Source of the DNA: an uncultured Eubacteriales bacterium
GTDB taxonomy: Bacteria > Bacillota > Clostridia > Oscillospirales > CAG-272
Length of the DNA: 21,319 nt
Reading direction: 5' to 3'
Assembly: GCA_958352145.1 (NCBI GenBank)
Contig: CATWNM010000034.1
Coordinates: forward strand, 1-21,319
Below the pieces are notes generated by a model. It saw only the letters and a program-made list of their open reading frames with translations, searched no databases and was not told the origin of the DNA. Both the position numbers and the translations under genes were made by a program. Shown piece after piece: positions 7,717-14,409 of the stretch (its first letter is position 1; every line of letters begins with the position of its first letter).

Positions 7717-7754
7717 AAAAAAGGAACGCCGGATGCACGCGGCGTTCCTTTTTT
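7717..7754 (+). terminator. Rho-independent terminator of the surface-protein gene
   Basis: AAAAAAGGAACGCC (7717-7730) pairs with GGCGTTCCTTTTTT (7741-7754) around a 10-base loop. The T-run closes the stem. Confidence 0.93.
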
Positions 7755-7849
7755 ATGTGAACCTGACAAAAAATCCGAGTATGAAGCAATGCTTATTTTT
7801 CTAATTTTTAGTATACTTTTTAGGTGACAGTATATGATTTTAATCAAAT

Positions 7850-7879
7850 TTGACAAAGTTTTTATCAAAATGGTATACT
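7850..7879 (+). promoter_or_regulatory. Sigma-A type promoter for the PIG-L deacetylase gene
   Basis: A consensus TTGACA at 7850-7855, 18-base spacer, TATACT at 7874-7879. Direct repeats containing ATCAAA (7843-7848 and 7864-7869, 21 bases apart) flank the -35 box and could be an operator. Confidence 0.82.
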
Positions 7880-7922
7880 AATATTAGAATTGTTTAAAAA
7901 CTTGGATGTTGGAGAACACGGT

Positions 7923-9413
7923 ATGAATGCGACTTTTCGGCGCGCGGCAAATGTTACGGTGTTTAAAGCGGCGACGATTGTATTCCTTTTCTACCTGATT
8001 TTGATGTGGCGTGCGGCCGGTATAGAGCCAGAGGTTTTGGCAGAAGAATATACATCTGCCGCTTCTATTCAGGCGTTGTCGGATATAGAGGCGCTTCGTG
8101 ACGGGCATATGCAGACCTATTATCTAATGGAGCCGGGAGAAATTTTGACCATAAGCACGGAGCGCGCCATCGCCGGCATATATTTGGAATTTTATTCGGA
8201 AAGCGCCGCGTGGTCGGTGACAACCGCAGCCGGTTCCCAATATTTTGGAGAATACGGCTTTTTACATGAATATGCTCAGCTGCGCGAAGCTGATGTAAAA
8301 GAATTGAAGATTATTTTCCCGGATGGAGCAAAGATTTCTGAACTGCGTTTATTCGGAGCGGGCGCGCTTCCTGCAGACGTGCAAGTTTGGAATCCGCCGT
8401 ATGAACGCGCGGATGCGCTGCTTTTTACGACGCACAGCGATGACGAACATTTGTTTTTTGCGGGTGTGTTGCCTTGGATGGCTGCGCAGGATTACGATTG
8501 CCAGGTGGCGTATTTTTGTTCGCACGCGCAGAAACCACTTCGACTTCATGAGCAATTGAATGGGTTATGGGCGGCCGGCGTGACGCACTATCCGGTGCTC
8601 GGCGTATATCCGGATTATTATTCTCAGTCTATAGAGCGGGCTGTCGCGCAGCTTGCGGCGGATGGGTATACCGAGGAGGATTTTATCGGGTATCAAGTCG
8701 AGCTTCTCCGGCGATTTAAACCCTATGTTGTAATCGGCCATGATCCGGCCGGCGAATACGGGCATGGCGCGCATATGCTGAATGCGTATGCTTTGCAGAA
8801 AGCAATTGAAGTTTCGGGCGACGGGGAAGCATATCCTCAGTCTGCTAGACTGTATGGTGCGTGGGATGTTCCAAAGACCTATTTGCATTTATGGAAAGAG
8901 CAGCAAATTATTATGAATTTCGATCTTCCTTTGGAATATTTCGGCGGGAAGACCGCGTATGAAATGAGCGTGGCCGGTTATATGTGCCACACGTCACAGC
9001 ATTGGACTTGGTTTACGGAATGGTTGATTGGGACGAAAACCAAACCGTTGACAAGTGCCGCTCAGATTGAATATTACAGCCCTTGCCAATATGGCTTATA
9101 TCGCACTACGGTAGGGGATGATGTTTTGAAAAATGATTTTTTTGAGCATATATTGTTCAAAGCAGAACCGACTGGATTTCCCGACAGCGTGATTATCTAT
9201 GGAGAGTCGCCTGAAGCGCAGATAATTGCAGAAGTTTCTGAAAATTTTTCTATACAGGAGGATAAAGACGCTGTTATTTTAGACAATGAAGTTTCTGAGG
9301 AGGAACATCAGCCATCTGTCGATCGGTCATACATTTGGATGACCGTTTTGCTGACGGCGGTATGCGGGGGATGTTTTGTTGTTTTGTGGAAAATGCGGCG
9401 CAACTCCGACTAG
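7923..9413 (+). CDS. PIG-L/LmbE-family deacetylase, membrane tethered
   Basis: 496 residues. Order: N-terminal membrane span (about 12-31); a beta-sandwich-like region (about 45-155); PIG-L catalytic domain beginning WNPPYERADALLFTTHSDDEHLFF, with H171-S-D-D174-E for the usual HPDDE, RLHEQ, and GEYGHGAH with H281/H284; a long acidic C-terminal stretch; and a second membrane span with RR tail. PIG-L enzymes are zinc-dependent N-deacetylases of GlcNAc-type sugars; H171, D174 and H284 are the expected metal ligands. The catalytic domain should face outside, acting on envelope glycans (inference). The ATG at 7923 has GGAG at 7911-7914; an upstream in-frame TTG (7890) is too close to the -10 box. 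It ends in TAG, with an in-frame TAA at 9435-9437. Confidence 0.85.
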   Translation: MNATFRRAANVTVFKAATIVFLFYLILMWRAAGIEPEVLAEEYTSAASIQALSDIEALRDGHMQTYYLMEPGEILTISTERAIAGIYLEFYSESAAWSVTTAAGSQYFGEYGFLHEYAQLREADVKELKIIFPDGAKISELRLFGAGALPADVQVWNPPYERADALLFTTHSDDEHLFFAGVLPWMAAQDYDCQVAYFCSHAQKPLRLHEQLNGLWAAGVTHYPVLGVYPDYYSQSIERAVAQLAADGYTEEDFIGYQVELLRRFKPYVVIGHDPAGEYGHGAHMLNAYALQKAIEVSGDGEAYPQSARLYGAWDVPKTYLHLWKEQQIIMNFDLPLEYFGGKTAYEMSVAGYMCHTSQHWTWFTEWLIGTKTKPLTSAAQIEYYSPCQYGLYRTTVGDDVLKNDFFEHILFKAEPTGFPDSVIIYGESPEAQIIAEVSENFSIQEDKDAVILDNEVSEEEHQPSVDRSYIWMTVLLTAVCGGCFVVLWKMRRNSD

Positions 9414-9469
9414 ATTTTGTGTAAGATGTCAAGTTAAAATTTTGAATATGCGCTGTTGCTATATTTGCC

Positions 9470-9499
9470 TTGCAGCAAAACTGTTGCCGATGCTATAAT
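9470..9499 (+). promoter_or_regulatory. Extended -10 promoter for the first SGNH lipoprotein
   Basis: TTGCAG at 9470-9475, 18-base spacer, TATAAT at 9494-9499 preceded by TGC (extended -10). About 50 bases separate it from the ATG. Confidence 0.75.
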
Positions 9500-9550
9500 A
9501 AATTATAAGATTTTAGTATAGGCCATCTCGGAGCAAAATTGGAGGATGAA

Positions 9551-10375
9551 ATGATAAGGAAAGTATTTTTTACATTAACAATGGTTATTCTTTCAATTTT
9601 TTTGGTTTCCTGCGCGCAGAACTTAGAGCTTGAGCAAGAGCAGGAGCAGGAAACGTCGGATGAGATTTCTTCAGAAGATAATACGCCTCAGAATATTACG
9701 ACCATTGAGACAGCATATGTTCCGTCCAGAACGATAAAGATAGCGTGCGTAGGCGATTCGCTTACATACGGAGTCGGCGCGACGGACAGAACGTCAAAAA
9801 GCTATCCTTCAAAGCTTCAAAGTTTGCTTGGTGATTCGTACGAGGTAAAAAATTTCGGCAGATCCCGCGCTTTTATGATCGACAAGTCGGAATATTCGGA
9901 TTTTACGTATAGTTCAGATAAATCCGTCGCTTATAAAAGCACTTCCGAGTATCGAAGCAGCATTCAGTACGATGCCAATATTGTGCTGATTTGTTTGGGT
10001 ACGAATGATGCGCACGCATCCAATAAAAATGCTGATGTCGATCAAAAAACGTTTTTTTATGAGTCTGCTGTGGCGCTTGCCAAAGAGTATCAGAATTTGC
10101 CTTCAAAGCCGAAGGTATATTTAATTTGTCCGCCAAGCCGTTTTGACGCAGAGTACAGGCGGGAGTATGTTAGCGCTGTAATCATTCCGCAGCTTATTGA
10201 AGCGGCGGCGTCTGTAGAATGCGAAACAATTGATTTGTTCAGTGTTACAGATAATTATGCGCTGAATAAGGACAAGATGTATTTTAGTACAGATGGCGTG
10301 CACCTTTCGGACGAGGGATATGCGCTTATTGCACAGTGTGTGTATGACGTGGTTTCCGCATGCCGTCTCGATTAA
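9551..10375 (+). CDS. SGNH/GDSL hydrolase lipoprotein, copy 1
   Basis: 274 residues. A lipoprotein signal peptide ends in lipobox LVSC with Cys21, followed by a Glu/Gln-rich linker to about residue 55. The SGNH domain shows block I VGDSLTYG (Ser70), NFGRS for block II, block III GTND (Asn152) and block V DGVHLSDEG (Asp248, His251), so the catalytic set is complete. SGNH enzymes are esterases or O-deacetylases; as a surface lipoprotein the likely target is an acetylated wall or capsular glycan (inference). The ATG at 9551 follows GGAGG at 9541-9545. It has its own promoter and a strong terminator, and is followed by a close paralogue. Confidence 0.9.
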   Translation: MIRKVFFTLTMVILSIFLVSCAQNLELEQEQEQETSDEISSEDNTPQNITTIETAYVPSRTIKIACVGDSLTYGVGATDRTSKSYPSKLQSLLGDSYEVKNFGRSRAFMIDKSEYSDFTYSSDKSVAYKSTSEYRSSIQYDANIVLICLGTNDAHASNKNADVDQKTFFYESAVALAKEYQNLPSKPKVYLICPPSRFDAEYRREYVSAVIIPQLIEAAASVECETIDLFSVTDNYALNKDKMYFSTDGVHLSDEGYALIAQCVYDVVSACRLD

Positions 10376-10398
10376 ATAAGGCGCGAATAAATAAAATG

Positions 10399-10440
10399 AG
10401 GAGTCAAGGATTCCGAACGAAATCCTTGACTCCTTTGTTG
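10399..10440 (+). terminator. Rho-independent terminator of the first SGNH gene
   Basis: AGGAGTCAAGGATT (10399-10412) pairs perfectly with AATCCTTGACTCCT (10421-10434) around loop CCGAACGA, then TTTGTTGTT. Confidence 0.92.
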
Positions 10441-10570
10441 TTATGCGCTTTTTCCTTCATAGAAATCTATTCCGGAAAATTAATTTTTTATTCATTTAAA
10501 TCTATTAGCATCTTCGATTTCCATGTACGTCAAGTTTAAATTTGATGAAGATAAGGATTTAATATTAGTC

Positions 10571-10599
10571 TTGATAGAAAAAGAGTGCAATGCTATAAT
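10571..10599 (+). promoter_or_regulatory. Extended -10 promoter for the second SGNH lipoprotein
   Basis: TTGATA at 10571-10576, 17-base spacer, TATAAT at 10594-10599 preceded by TGC. The nine bases TGCTATAAT equal those before copy 1. This promoter lies inside the longest possible open frame, so the true start must be downstream. Confidence 0.78.
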
Positions 10600-10657
10600 T
10601 TGGGCGAAAGATTACCGTTTTAGCCGTCTAATTTTGATATTGCGGAGGCTGTTTGTT

Positions 10658-11440
10658 TTGAAAAAGGTATTGCAAATTATATCTGCTGCCGCTGGTTTGC
10701 TCTTTTTATTTTCCTGTGCGCAGGCACCTGAGTTTGAAAGTACGGAGGAAAGTATGGATACGTCTTTTTCAGAGACGGAATATGTTCCGTCCAGAATAAT
10801 AAAAATCGCGTGTGTCGGCAGTTCGACTACATACGGATTCCAATCGACCGATCCGATTACAAAAAGCTATCCGGCAGTGCTGCAAAGCTTGCTCGGCGAC
10901 AAATATGAGGTTAAAAATTTCGGCAGATCCCGTGCGTTCATGATTGACAGATTGGAGTATCCTGATTTTACGTATAGCTCCGATAAATCCGTTGCGTATA
11001 AAAATACATCCGAATATAAAAACAGTATGGAGTACGACCCTGATATTGTGTTGATCTGCCTCGGCGGAAATGATGCGCACGCTTCCAACAAAAACAAAGA
11101 GGTTGATCAAGAGACGTATTTCTATGAGTCGGCGGTTGCGCTGGTTTCAGAATATCAAAATCTTCCTTCAAAGCCGACGGTATATTTAATGTATCCACCA
11201 AGCCGTTTTGATTCAAATTACAGAAGACTGTATCTGCGAGATACGATTCTTCCGCTGATAGATAAGGCAGTTGACGCTACAAAATGTGAGACCATTGATT
11301 TATTCAATCTTACAGATCCATATGCGCTTTATAATGATAAAACGTATTTTAACGCAGACGGTAACCATTTTACAGACGAGGGATATGCGCTTATTGCACA
11401 GTGTATTTATGATGTTGTTTCGCTGTATCGTATTGACTGA
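10658..11440 (+). CDS. SGNH hydrolase lipoprotein, copy 2 (GSST variant)
   Basis: 260 residues starting at TTG 10658, with GGAGG at 10644-10648. This start places KKVLQIISAAAGLLFLFSC (lipobox Cys20) exactly like copy 1; an upstream in-frame ATG at 10523 precedes the promoter and would bury the signal peptide. From YVPSR onward it is about 70% identical to copy 1 by eye. Block I is VGSSTTYGF: the nucleophile Ser56 is kept but the Asp of GDSL is Ser. Other catalytic parts remain: NFGRS, GGND, and DGNHFTDEG (Asp234, His237). The linker after the lipobox is shorter and lacks the Glu/Gln repeat. Probably an active paralogue with altered substrate or rate (inference). Confidence 0.87.
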   Translation: MKKVLQIISAAAGLLFLFSCAQAPEFESTEESMDTSFSETEYVPSRIIKIACVGSSTTYGFQSTDPITKSYPAVLQSLLGDKYEVKNFGRSRAFMIDRLEYPDFTYSSDKSVAYKNTSEYKNSMEYDPDIVLICLGGNDAHASNKNKEVDQETYFYESAVALVSEYQNLPSKPTVYLMYPPSRFDSNYRRLYLRDTILPLIDKAVDATKCETIDLFNLTDPYALYNDKTYFNADGNHFTDEGYALIAQCIYDVVSLYRID

Positions 11441-11456
11441 ATCATGCGGTGCTCGA

Positions 11457-11504
11457 ACAAAGCGAGGCGTACGGATCCTTTGGGATTCCGCAGCCTCGTT
11501 TTGT
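11457..11504. terminator. Bidirectional terminator between convergent genes
   Basis: ACAAAGCGAGGC (11457-11468) pairs with GCCTCGTTTTGT (11493-11504) with one G-T wobble, and further pairing (GGATCC/GGGATTCC) lies inside. It sits between the second SGNH gene (+) and the sensor kinase (-) and could serve both. Confidence 0.8.
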
Positions 11505-11515
11505 CTTTAGCCGTC

Positions 11516-13426
11516 TTATTCAATCGCTTCAAAGGAAAGGATTACTTTAAACAAGTCGCCGTCAATGGCAATATCTATGTGTCCACCCAGTAAATCCGAT
11601 AGACTTTGGGCGATGGACAGCCCCAGTCCGCTGCCTTCGGTATGCCGGGAAGCATCTCCTCGTACAAAGCGTTCCATCAATTCCTCGCTGGAAATATTTA
11701 GCGGGTAATTTGAAATGTTGCGGAAAGTTACGACGGCGCGCTTGCCGATTCGCTCAAGCGTCAGATATACCCGAGTATTTGGCTGCGCGTATTTGCATAT
11801 ATTGCTGAGCAGATTTTCAAAAATTCTCCAAAGATGACGTCCGTCCGTTAAAATTTTTACGGGTACATCCGGCTGTGTAATAATTAGTTCCAGACCGGTT
11901 GCTTCCAGCCGCTCCTGATATTCGCCGGCTGTTTGTACCAGAAGTACGCCGATATCGCATGGCTCAAGCTGGACGGTAAGATTCCCGGTAGAAGCTTTCG
12001 AGGCTTCGACAAGGTCTTCGATTAGCTTTTTTAAACGAGCGGCTTGGCGGTCAAGGACGCCTACATATTCCCGGAGCGTTTCGTTTTCGGGATCTTCTTT
12101 TTTTATCAGATCCACATAATTTATGATGGAGGTCAGCGGTGTTTTGATATCATGAGAGACGTTGGTAATCAATTCGGTTTTCAGACGTTCGCTTTTCAGA
12201 CGTTCTTCGACTGCGTGCCCCATGCCCGCGTTGATATTGTTGAGCGTCTCCCCGAATTTTTTGAAGTCCCCAAGCATATGCCGAGTATCAATTTTTTGGT
12301 CCAGCCGTCCGGCGGCAATGTTTTCACCACACTTTTGAAGTCTGCGCATAGATAAAGCGATCAACAGAATGCAGGGAATTAGGATCAGTTTTTCCAAAAA
12401 CCAAAAAAGCAGCAGTATATTCGGTTCCCACCAGAACGTTATAAGAAAAACAAATTCGACGACGGTGAGTAAAATTAGGATGAGCATCGTTTTTCCGATC
12501 AGTGGAATTCCGCGCAGCAGATACAGAATCCCGTGCAGCAATTTGGCGAGGCCACGACCGAAAAAAGCGATAATCTTATAAAGAATCGTTTGGCGAACCA
12601 GTCCGCCGGCTTTTAGGCGTGTAGCCAGACTCATCGTATAGGCAAGCAGGATCAAAAAACAAAGCAGAAGCATAACCCCGATTACGGCGGCGGTGAGCAG
12701 GACATCGTACATATTGTCGTAAAGCCCGTCTATGGTCTGCATCCCTAGGGCACATATGATGCAGAACAACGCCGTGCATATGGCGGTGTACAGATCAAAG
12801 GGAATGCGGTCGATTTTGTTTAGGATAATTTCATCGGTTCCTTGTCTATGTCCTGCGCTGCAATAGAGAAAGATCAGTAGAATCAGAAAAAGCAGAAAGC
12901 CGCAGACGTCCAGAATGATTGCGGTATAGCGCCATGAATATCCCAAATCCAGCCAAAAATTCGCGATGGAAAGCAGATCCGTGCGCTCCATTTCGGCTTT
13001 TTCCCACATAGATATGGTATATTCTGCTGGGGAACGTTCATACCAGTTCTGAGTTTCCTCATCGTAATAATGGGATTGATAGGATAAAGTAAAGCTGTCT
13101 GTGATCGTGTGCGCGGCCGCCTGACCGGTGTAGTTTGAAGCTAAAACATTTCCATCAGCGTCAAACAGCGTAAAATAGAAATTATTTTGCTGATAATATT
13201 CTAACGGCTCTGCGCCGTTGCGGTAACGTACGCAGATATCGTAAGCATAAGAGGAAAGAATGTTTTCGATGACGGCGTCGCTGTTATGCACATATTCACC
13301 GGTATATCCGCCGAGCGCAGTTATCGCGGCGATACCGACAGCCATTGCGGCTGTGCCGAGCAGTGTGATGGTAATTAGAAAAACAGCAACAATTTTTGCG
13401 GTTAGGCTGTGCGTCAATTTACGCAT
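11516..13426 (-). CDS. Sensor histidine kinase, multi-span membrane input domain
   Basis: 636 residues from ATG at 13426. Layout: membrane span near 10-32; an outside domain of about 130 residues (contains YFTLFDADGNVLASNY, a PAS/Cache-like strand pair); then about five more spans to near residue 360; a HAMP-like linker (GENIAAGRLDQKID); HisKA with ITNVSHDIKTPLTS, phospho-acceptor His425; HATPase with N box FENLLSNICKY and G box GSGLGLSIAQSLSDLLGG. It senses an envelope or extracellular signal and phosphorylates the adjacent regulator. The start overlaps the regulator stop by 8 bases; an upstream in-frame TTG (13450) lacks a ribosome site, whereas AAAGGAG precedes this ATG. Ligand unknown. 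The C-terminal catalytic half resembles VanS-type clostridial kinases (impression only). Confidence 0.92.
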   Translation of the reverse strand: MRKLTHSLTAKIVAVFLITITLLGTAAMAVGIAAITALGGYTGEYVHNSDAVIENILSSYAYDICVRYRNGAEPLEYYQQNNFYFTLFDADGNVLASNYTGQAAAHTITDSFTLSYQSHYYDEETQNWYERSPAEYTISMWEKAEMERTDLLSIANFWLDLGYSWRYTAIILDVCGFLLFLILLIFLYCSAGHRQGTDEIILNKIDRIPFDLYTAICTALFCIICALGMQTIDGLYDNMYDVLLTAAVIGVMLLLCFLILLAYTMSLATRLKAGGLVRQTILYKIIAFFGRGLAKLLHGILYLLRGIPLIGKTMLILILLTVVEFVFLITFWWEPNILLLFWFLEKLILIPCILLIALSMRRLQKCGENIAAGRLDQKIDTRHMLGDFKKFGETLNNINAGMGHAVEERLKSERLKTELITNVSHDIKTPLTSIINYVDLIKKEDPENETLREYVGVLDRQAARLKKLIEDLVEASKASTGNLTVQLEPCDIGVLLVQTAGEYQERLEATGLELIITQPDVPVKILTDGRHLWRIFENLLSNICKYAQPNTRVYLTLERIGKRAVVTFRNISNYPLNISSEELMERFVRGDASRHTEGSGLGLSIAQSLSDLLGGHIDIAIDGDLFKVILSFEAIE

Positions 13427-14126
13427 GATGGTTTCGCTCTCCTTTTTCAAGCTTATAGCCTTGCGCCCAGACGACTTTCAGATAGCGCGGTTCTGCGGGA
13501 GAAATTTCAATTTTTTCACGCAGATGTCGGATGTGGACGGCTACCGTGCTTTCTGCGCCGTATGGCGCATCGTTCCAGACCCGGCGATAGATTTCTTTCG
13601 GAGAAAATACTTCGCCGGGATGCTGCATAAACAGTTTGAGGATTTCAAACTCAGTCGGCGTCAGGTTGACCGGTTCGCCGTCTACTGAAACTTCCTTAGT
13701 CCGGTCATTCAAAGCAATACCGCCGACGGTATAGCTTTCGCTGTGTGCATGTGAACCGCCAAGCTGCATGTACCGGCGGAGTTGGGAACGCACGCGGGCC
13801 AATACTTCTACGGGATTAAACGGCTTTGTAACATAATCGTCTGCGCCGACGTTTAGACCGAGAATTTTGTCGGTATCCTCGCTTTTTGCGCTTAGAAAAA
13901 TCACTGGAATGTTTTGGGTTTCGCGTAGCTTGGATATTGTGGCCAAGCCGTCCATTTCCGGCATCATAATATCCAGCAGGATTAAATGGATCTCCTGTTT
14001 GCCTACAATTTGCAGCGCTTCTTTCCCTGTGTAGGCTGCATAGGTTTTGTACCCCTCTGCTTCCAGATAGATTTTTAAGGCTGAAACAATATCTTTTTCA
14101 TCGTCACAGATCAAAATGTTGTACAT
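13419..14126 (-). CDS. OmpR/PhoB-family response regulator
   Basis: 235 residues. Receiver domain: acidic pair D8-D9, phospho-acceptor D52 in LLDIMMPEMDG, S79 and K101 (TKPF). After a short linker comes a winged-helix DNA-binding domain with LTPTEFEILKLFMQHPGEVFS and VAVHIRHLREKIE, typical of OmpR/PhoB. It is the partner of the overlapping kinase gene. GGAGG lies 10 bases before the ATG. An out-of-frame ATG between the two is ignored. Targets are unknown; direct repeats in its own leader suggest autoregulation, and the convergent envelope genes are plausible targets (both inference). Confidence 0.95.
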   Translation of the reverse strand: MYNILICDDEKDIVSALKIYLEAEGYKTYAAYTGKEALQIVGKQEIHLILLDIMMPEMDGLATISKLRETQNIPVIFLSAKSEDTDKILGLNVGADDYVTKPFNPVEVLARVRSQLRRYMQLGGSHAHSESYTVGGIALNDRTKEVSVDGEPVNLTPTEFEILKLFMQHPGEVFSPKEIYRRVWNDAPYGAESTVAVHIRHLREKIEISPAEPRYLKVVWAQGYKLEKGERNHHA

Positions 14127-14147
14127 CGTTTTTCATCCTCCGTTTTT

Positions 14148-14176
14148 ATTGTACAGTAAAATGTTTTAAAAACCAA
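14148..14176 (-). promoter_or_regulatory. Weak second promoter with direct repeats upstream of the response regulator
   Basis: On the - strand, TTGGTT (AACCAA at 14171-14176), 17-base spacer, TACAAT (ATTGTA at 14148-14153). ATGTTTTAAAAA occurs at 14161-14172 and 14184-14195, with a third partial copy ATGTTTAA at 14196-14203, around this site. Candidate regulator-binding repeats; AT-rich sequence makes chance possible. Confidence 0.4.
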
Positions 14177-14268
14177 TTAGCCAATGTTTTAAAAAATGTT
14201 TAATTTTATTTCGGAATTTCTAATCTCGCCTGAAAAGGTTTGATTTCGGGCAGTTATTTTATAAGCAA

Positions 14269-14297
14269 ATTATAGCACAGCACAGCGGTTCTGTAAA
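14269..14297 (-). promoter_or_regulatory. Sigma-A type promoter for the two-component operon
   Basis: On the - strand, TTTACA (14292-14297), 17-base spacer, TATAAT (14269-14274). Predicted leader to the regulator ATG is about 135 bases. Confidence 0.75.
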
Positions 14298-14344
14298 GTT
14301 TACGGACGGCCGTATGCCGTTTTTCTGTCATGGATGGATATAGA

Positions 14345-14385
14345 AAAAAACCGCAGGACCAATTACACGGCTCCTGCGGTTTTTT
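14345..14385 (-). terminator. Rho-independent terminator of the dap-lysA operon
   Basis: AAAAAACCGCAGGA (14345-14358) pairs perfectly with TCCTGCGGTTTTTT (14372-14385). It sits 24 bases past the lysA stop and is symmetric enough to work in both directions. Confidence 0.93.
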
Positions 14386-14409
14386 CCTAGTTATAATGTT
14401 TTACGGTGC

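Noticed and set aside
7890..7922. TTG start for the PIG-L gene at 7890
   Set aside because: It is about 10 bases after the -10 box, leaving no room for a ribosome site; the ATG at 7923 has GGAG.
10523..10657. N-terminal extension of the second SGNH protein from an ATG at 10523
   Set aside because: The promoter lies inside it, and the extension would place about 45 residues before a clear lipoprotein signal peptide.
10619..11516. The 11-base repeat TTTAGCCGTCT at 10619-10629 and 11506-11516, flanking the second SGNH gene
   Set aside because: Considered as a duplication or insertion scar, but it is short, has no inverted ends, and no matching copy was noticed near the first SGNH gene.
13427..13450. 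TTG start for the sensor kinase at 13450
   Set aside because: No ribosome site precedes it, and the AAAGGAG serving the ATG at 13426 would lie inside the coding region.
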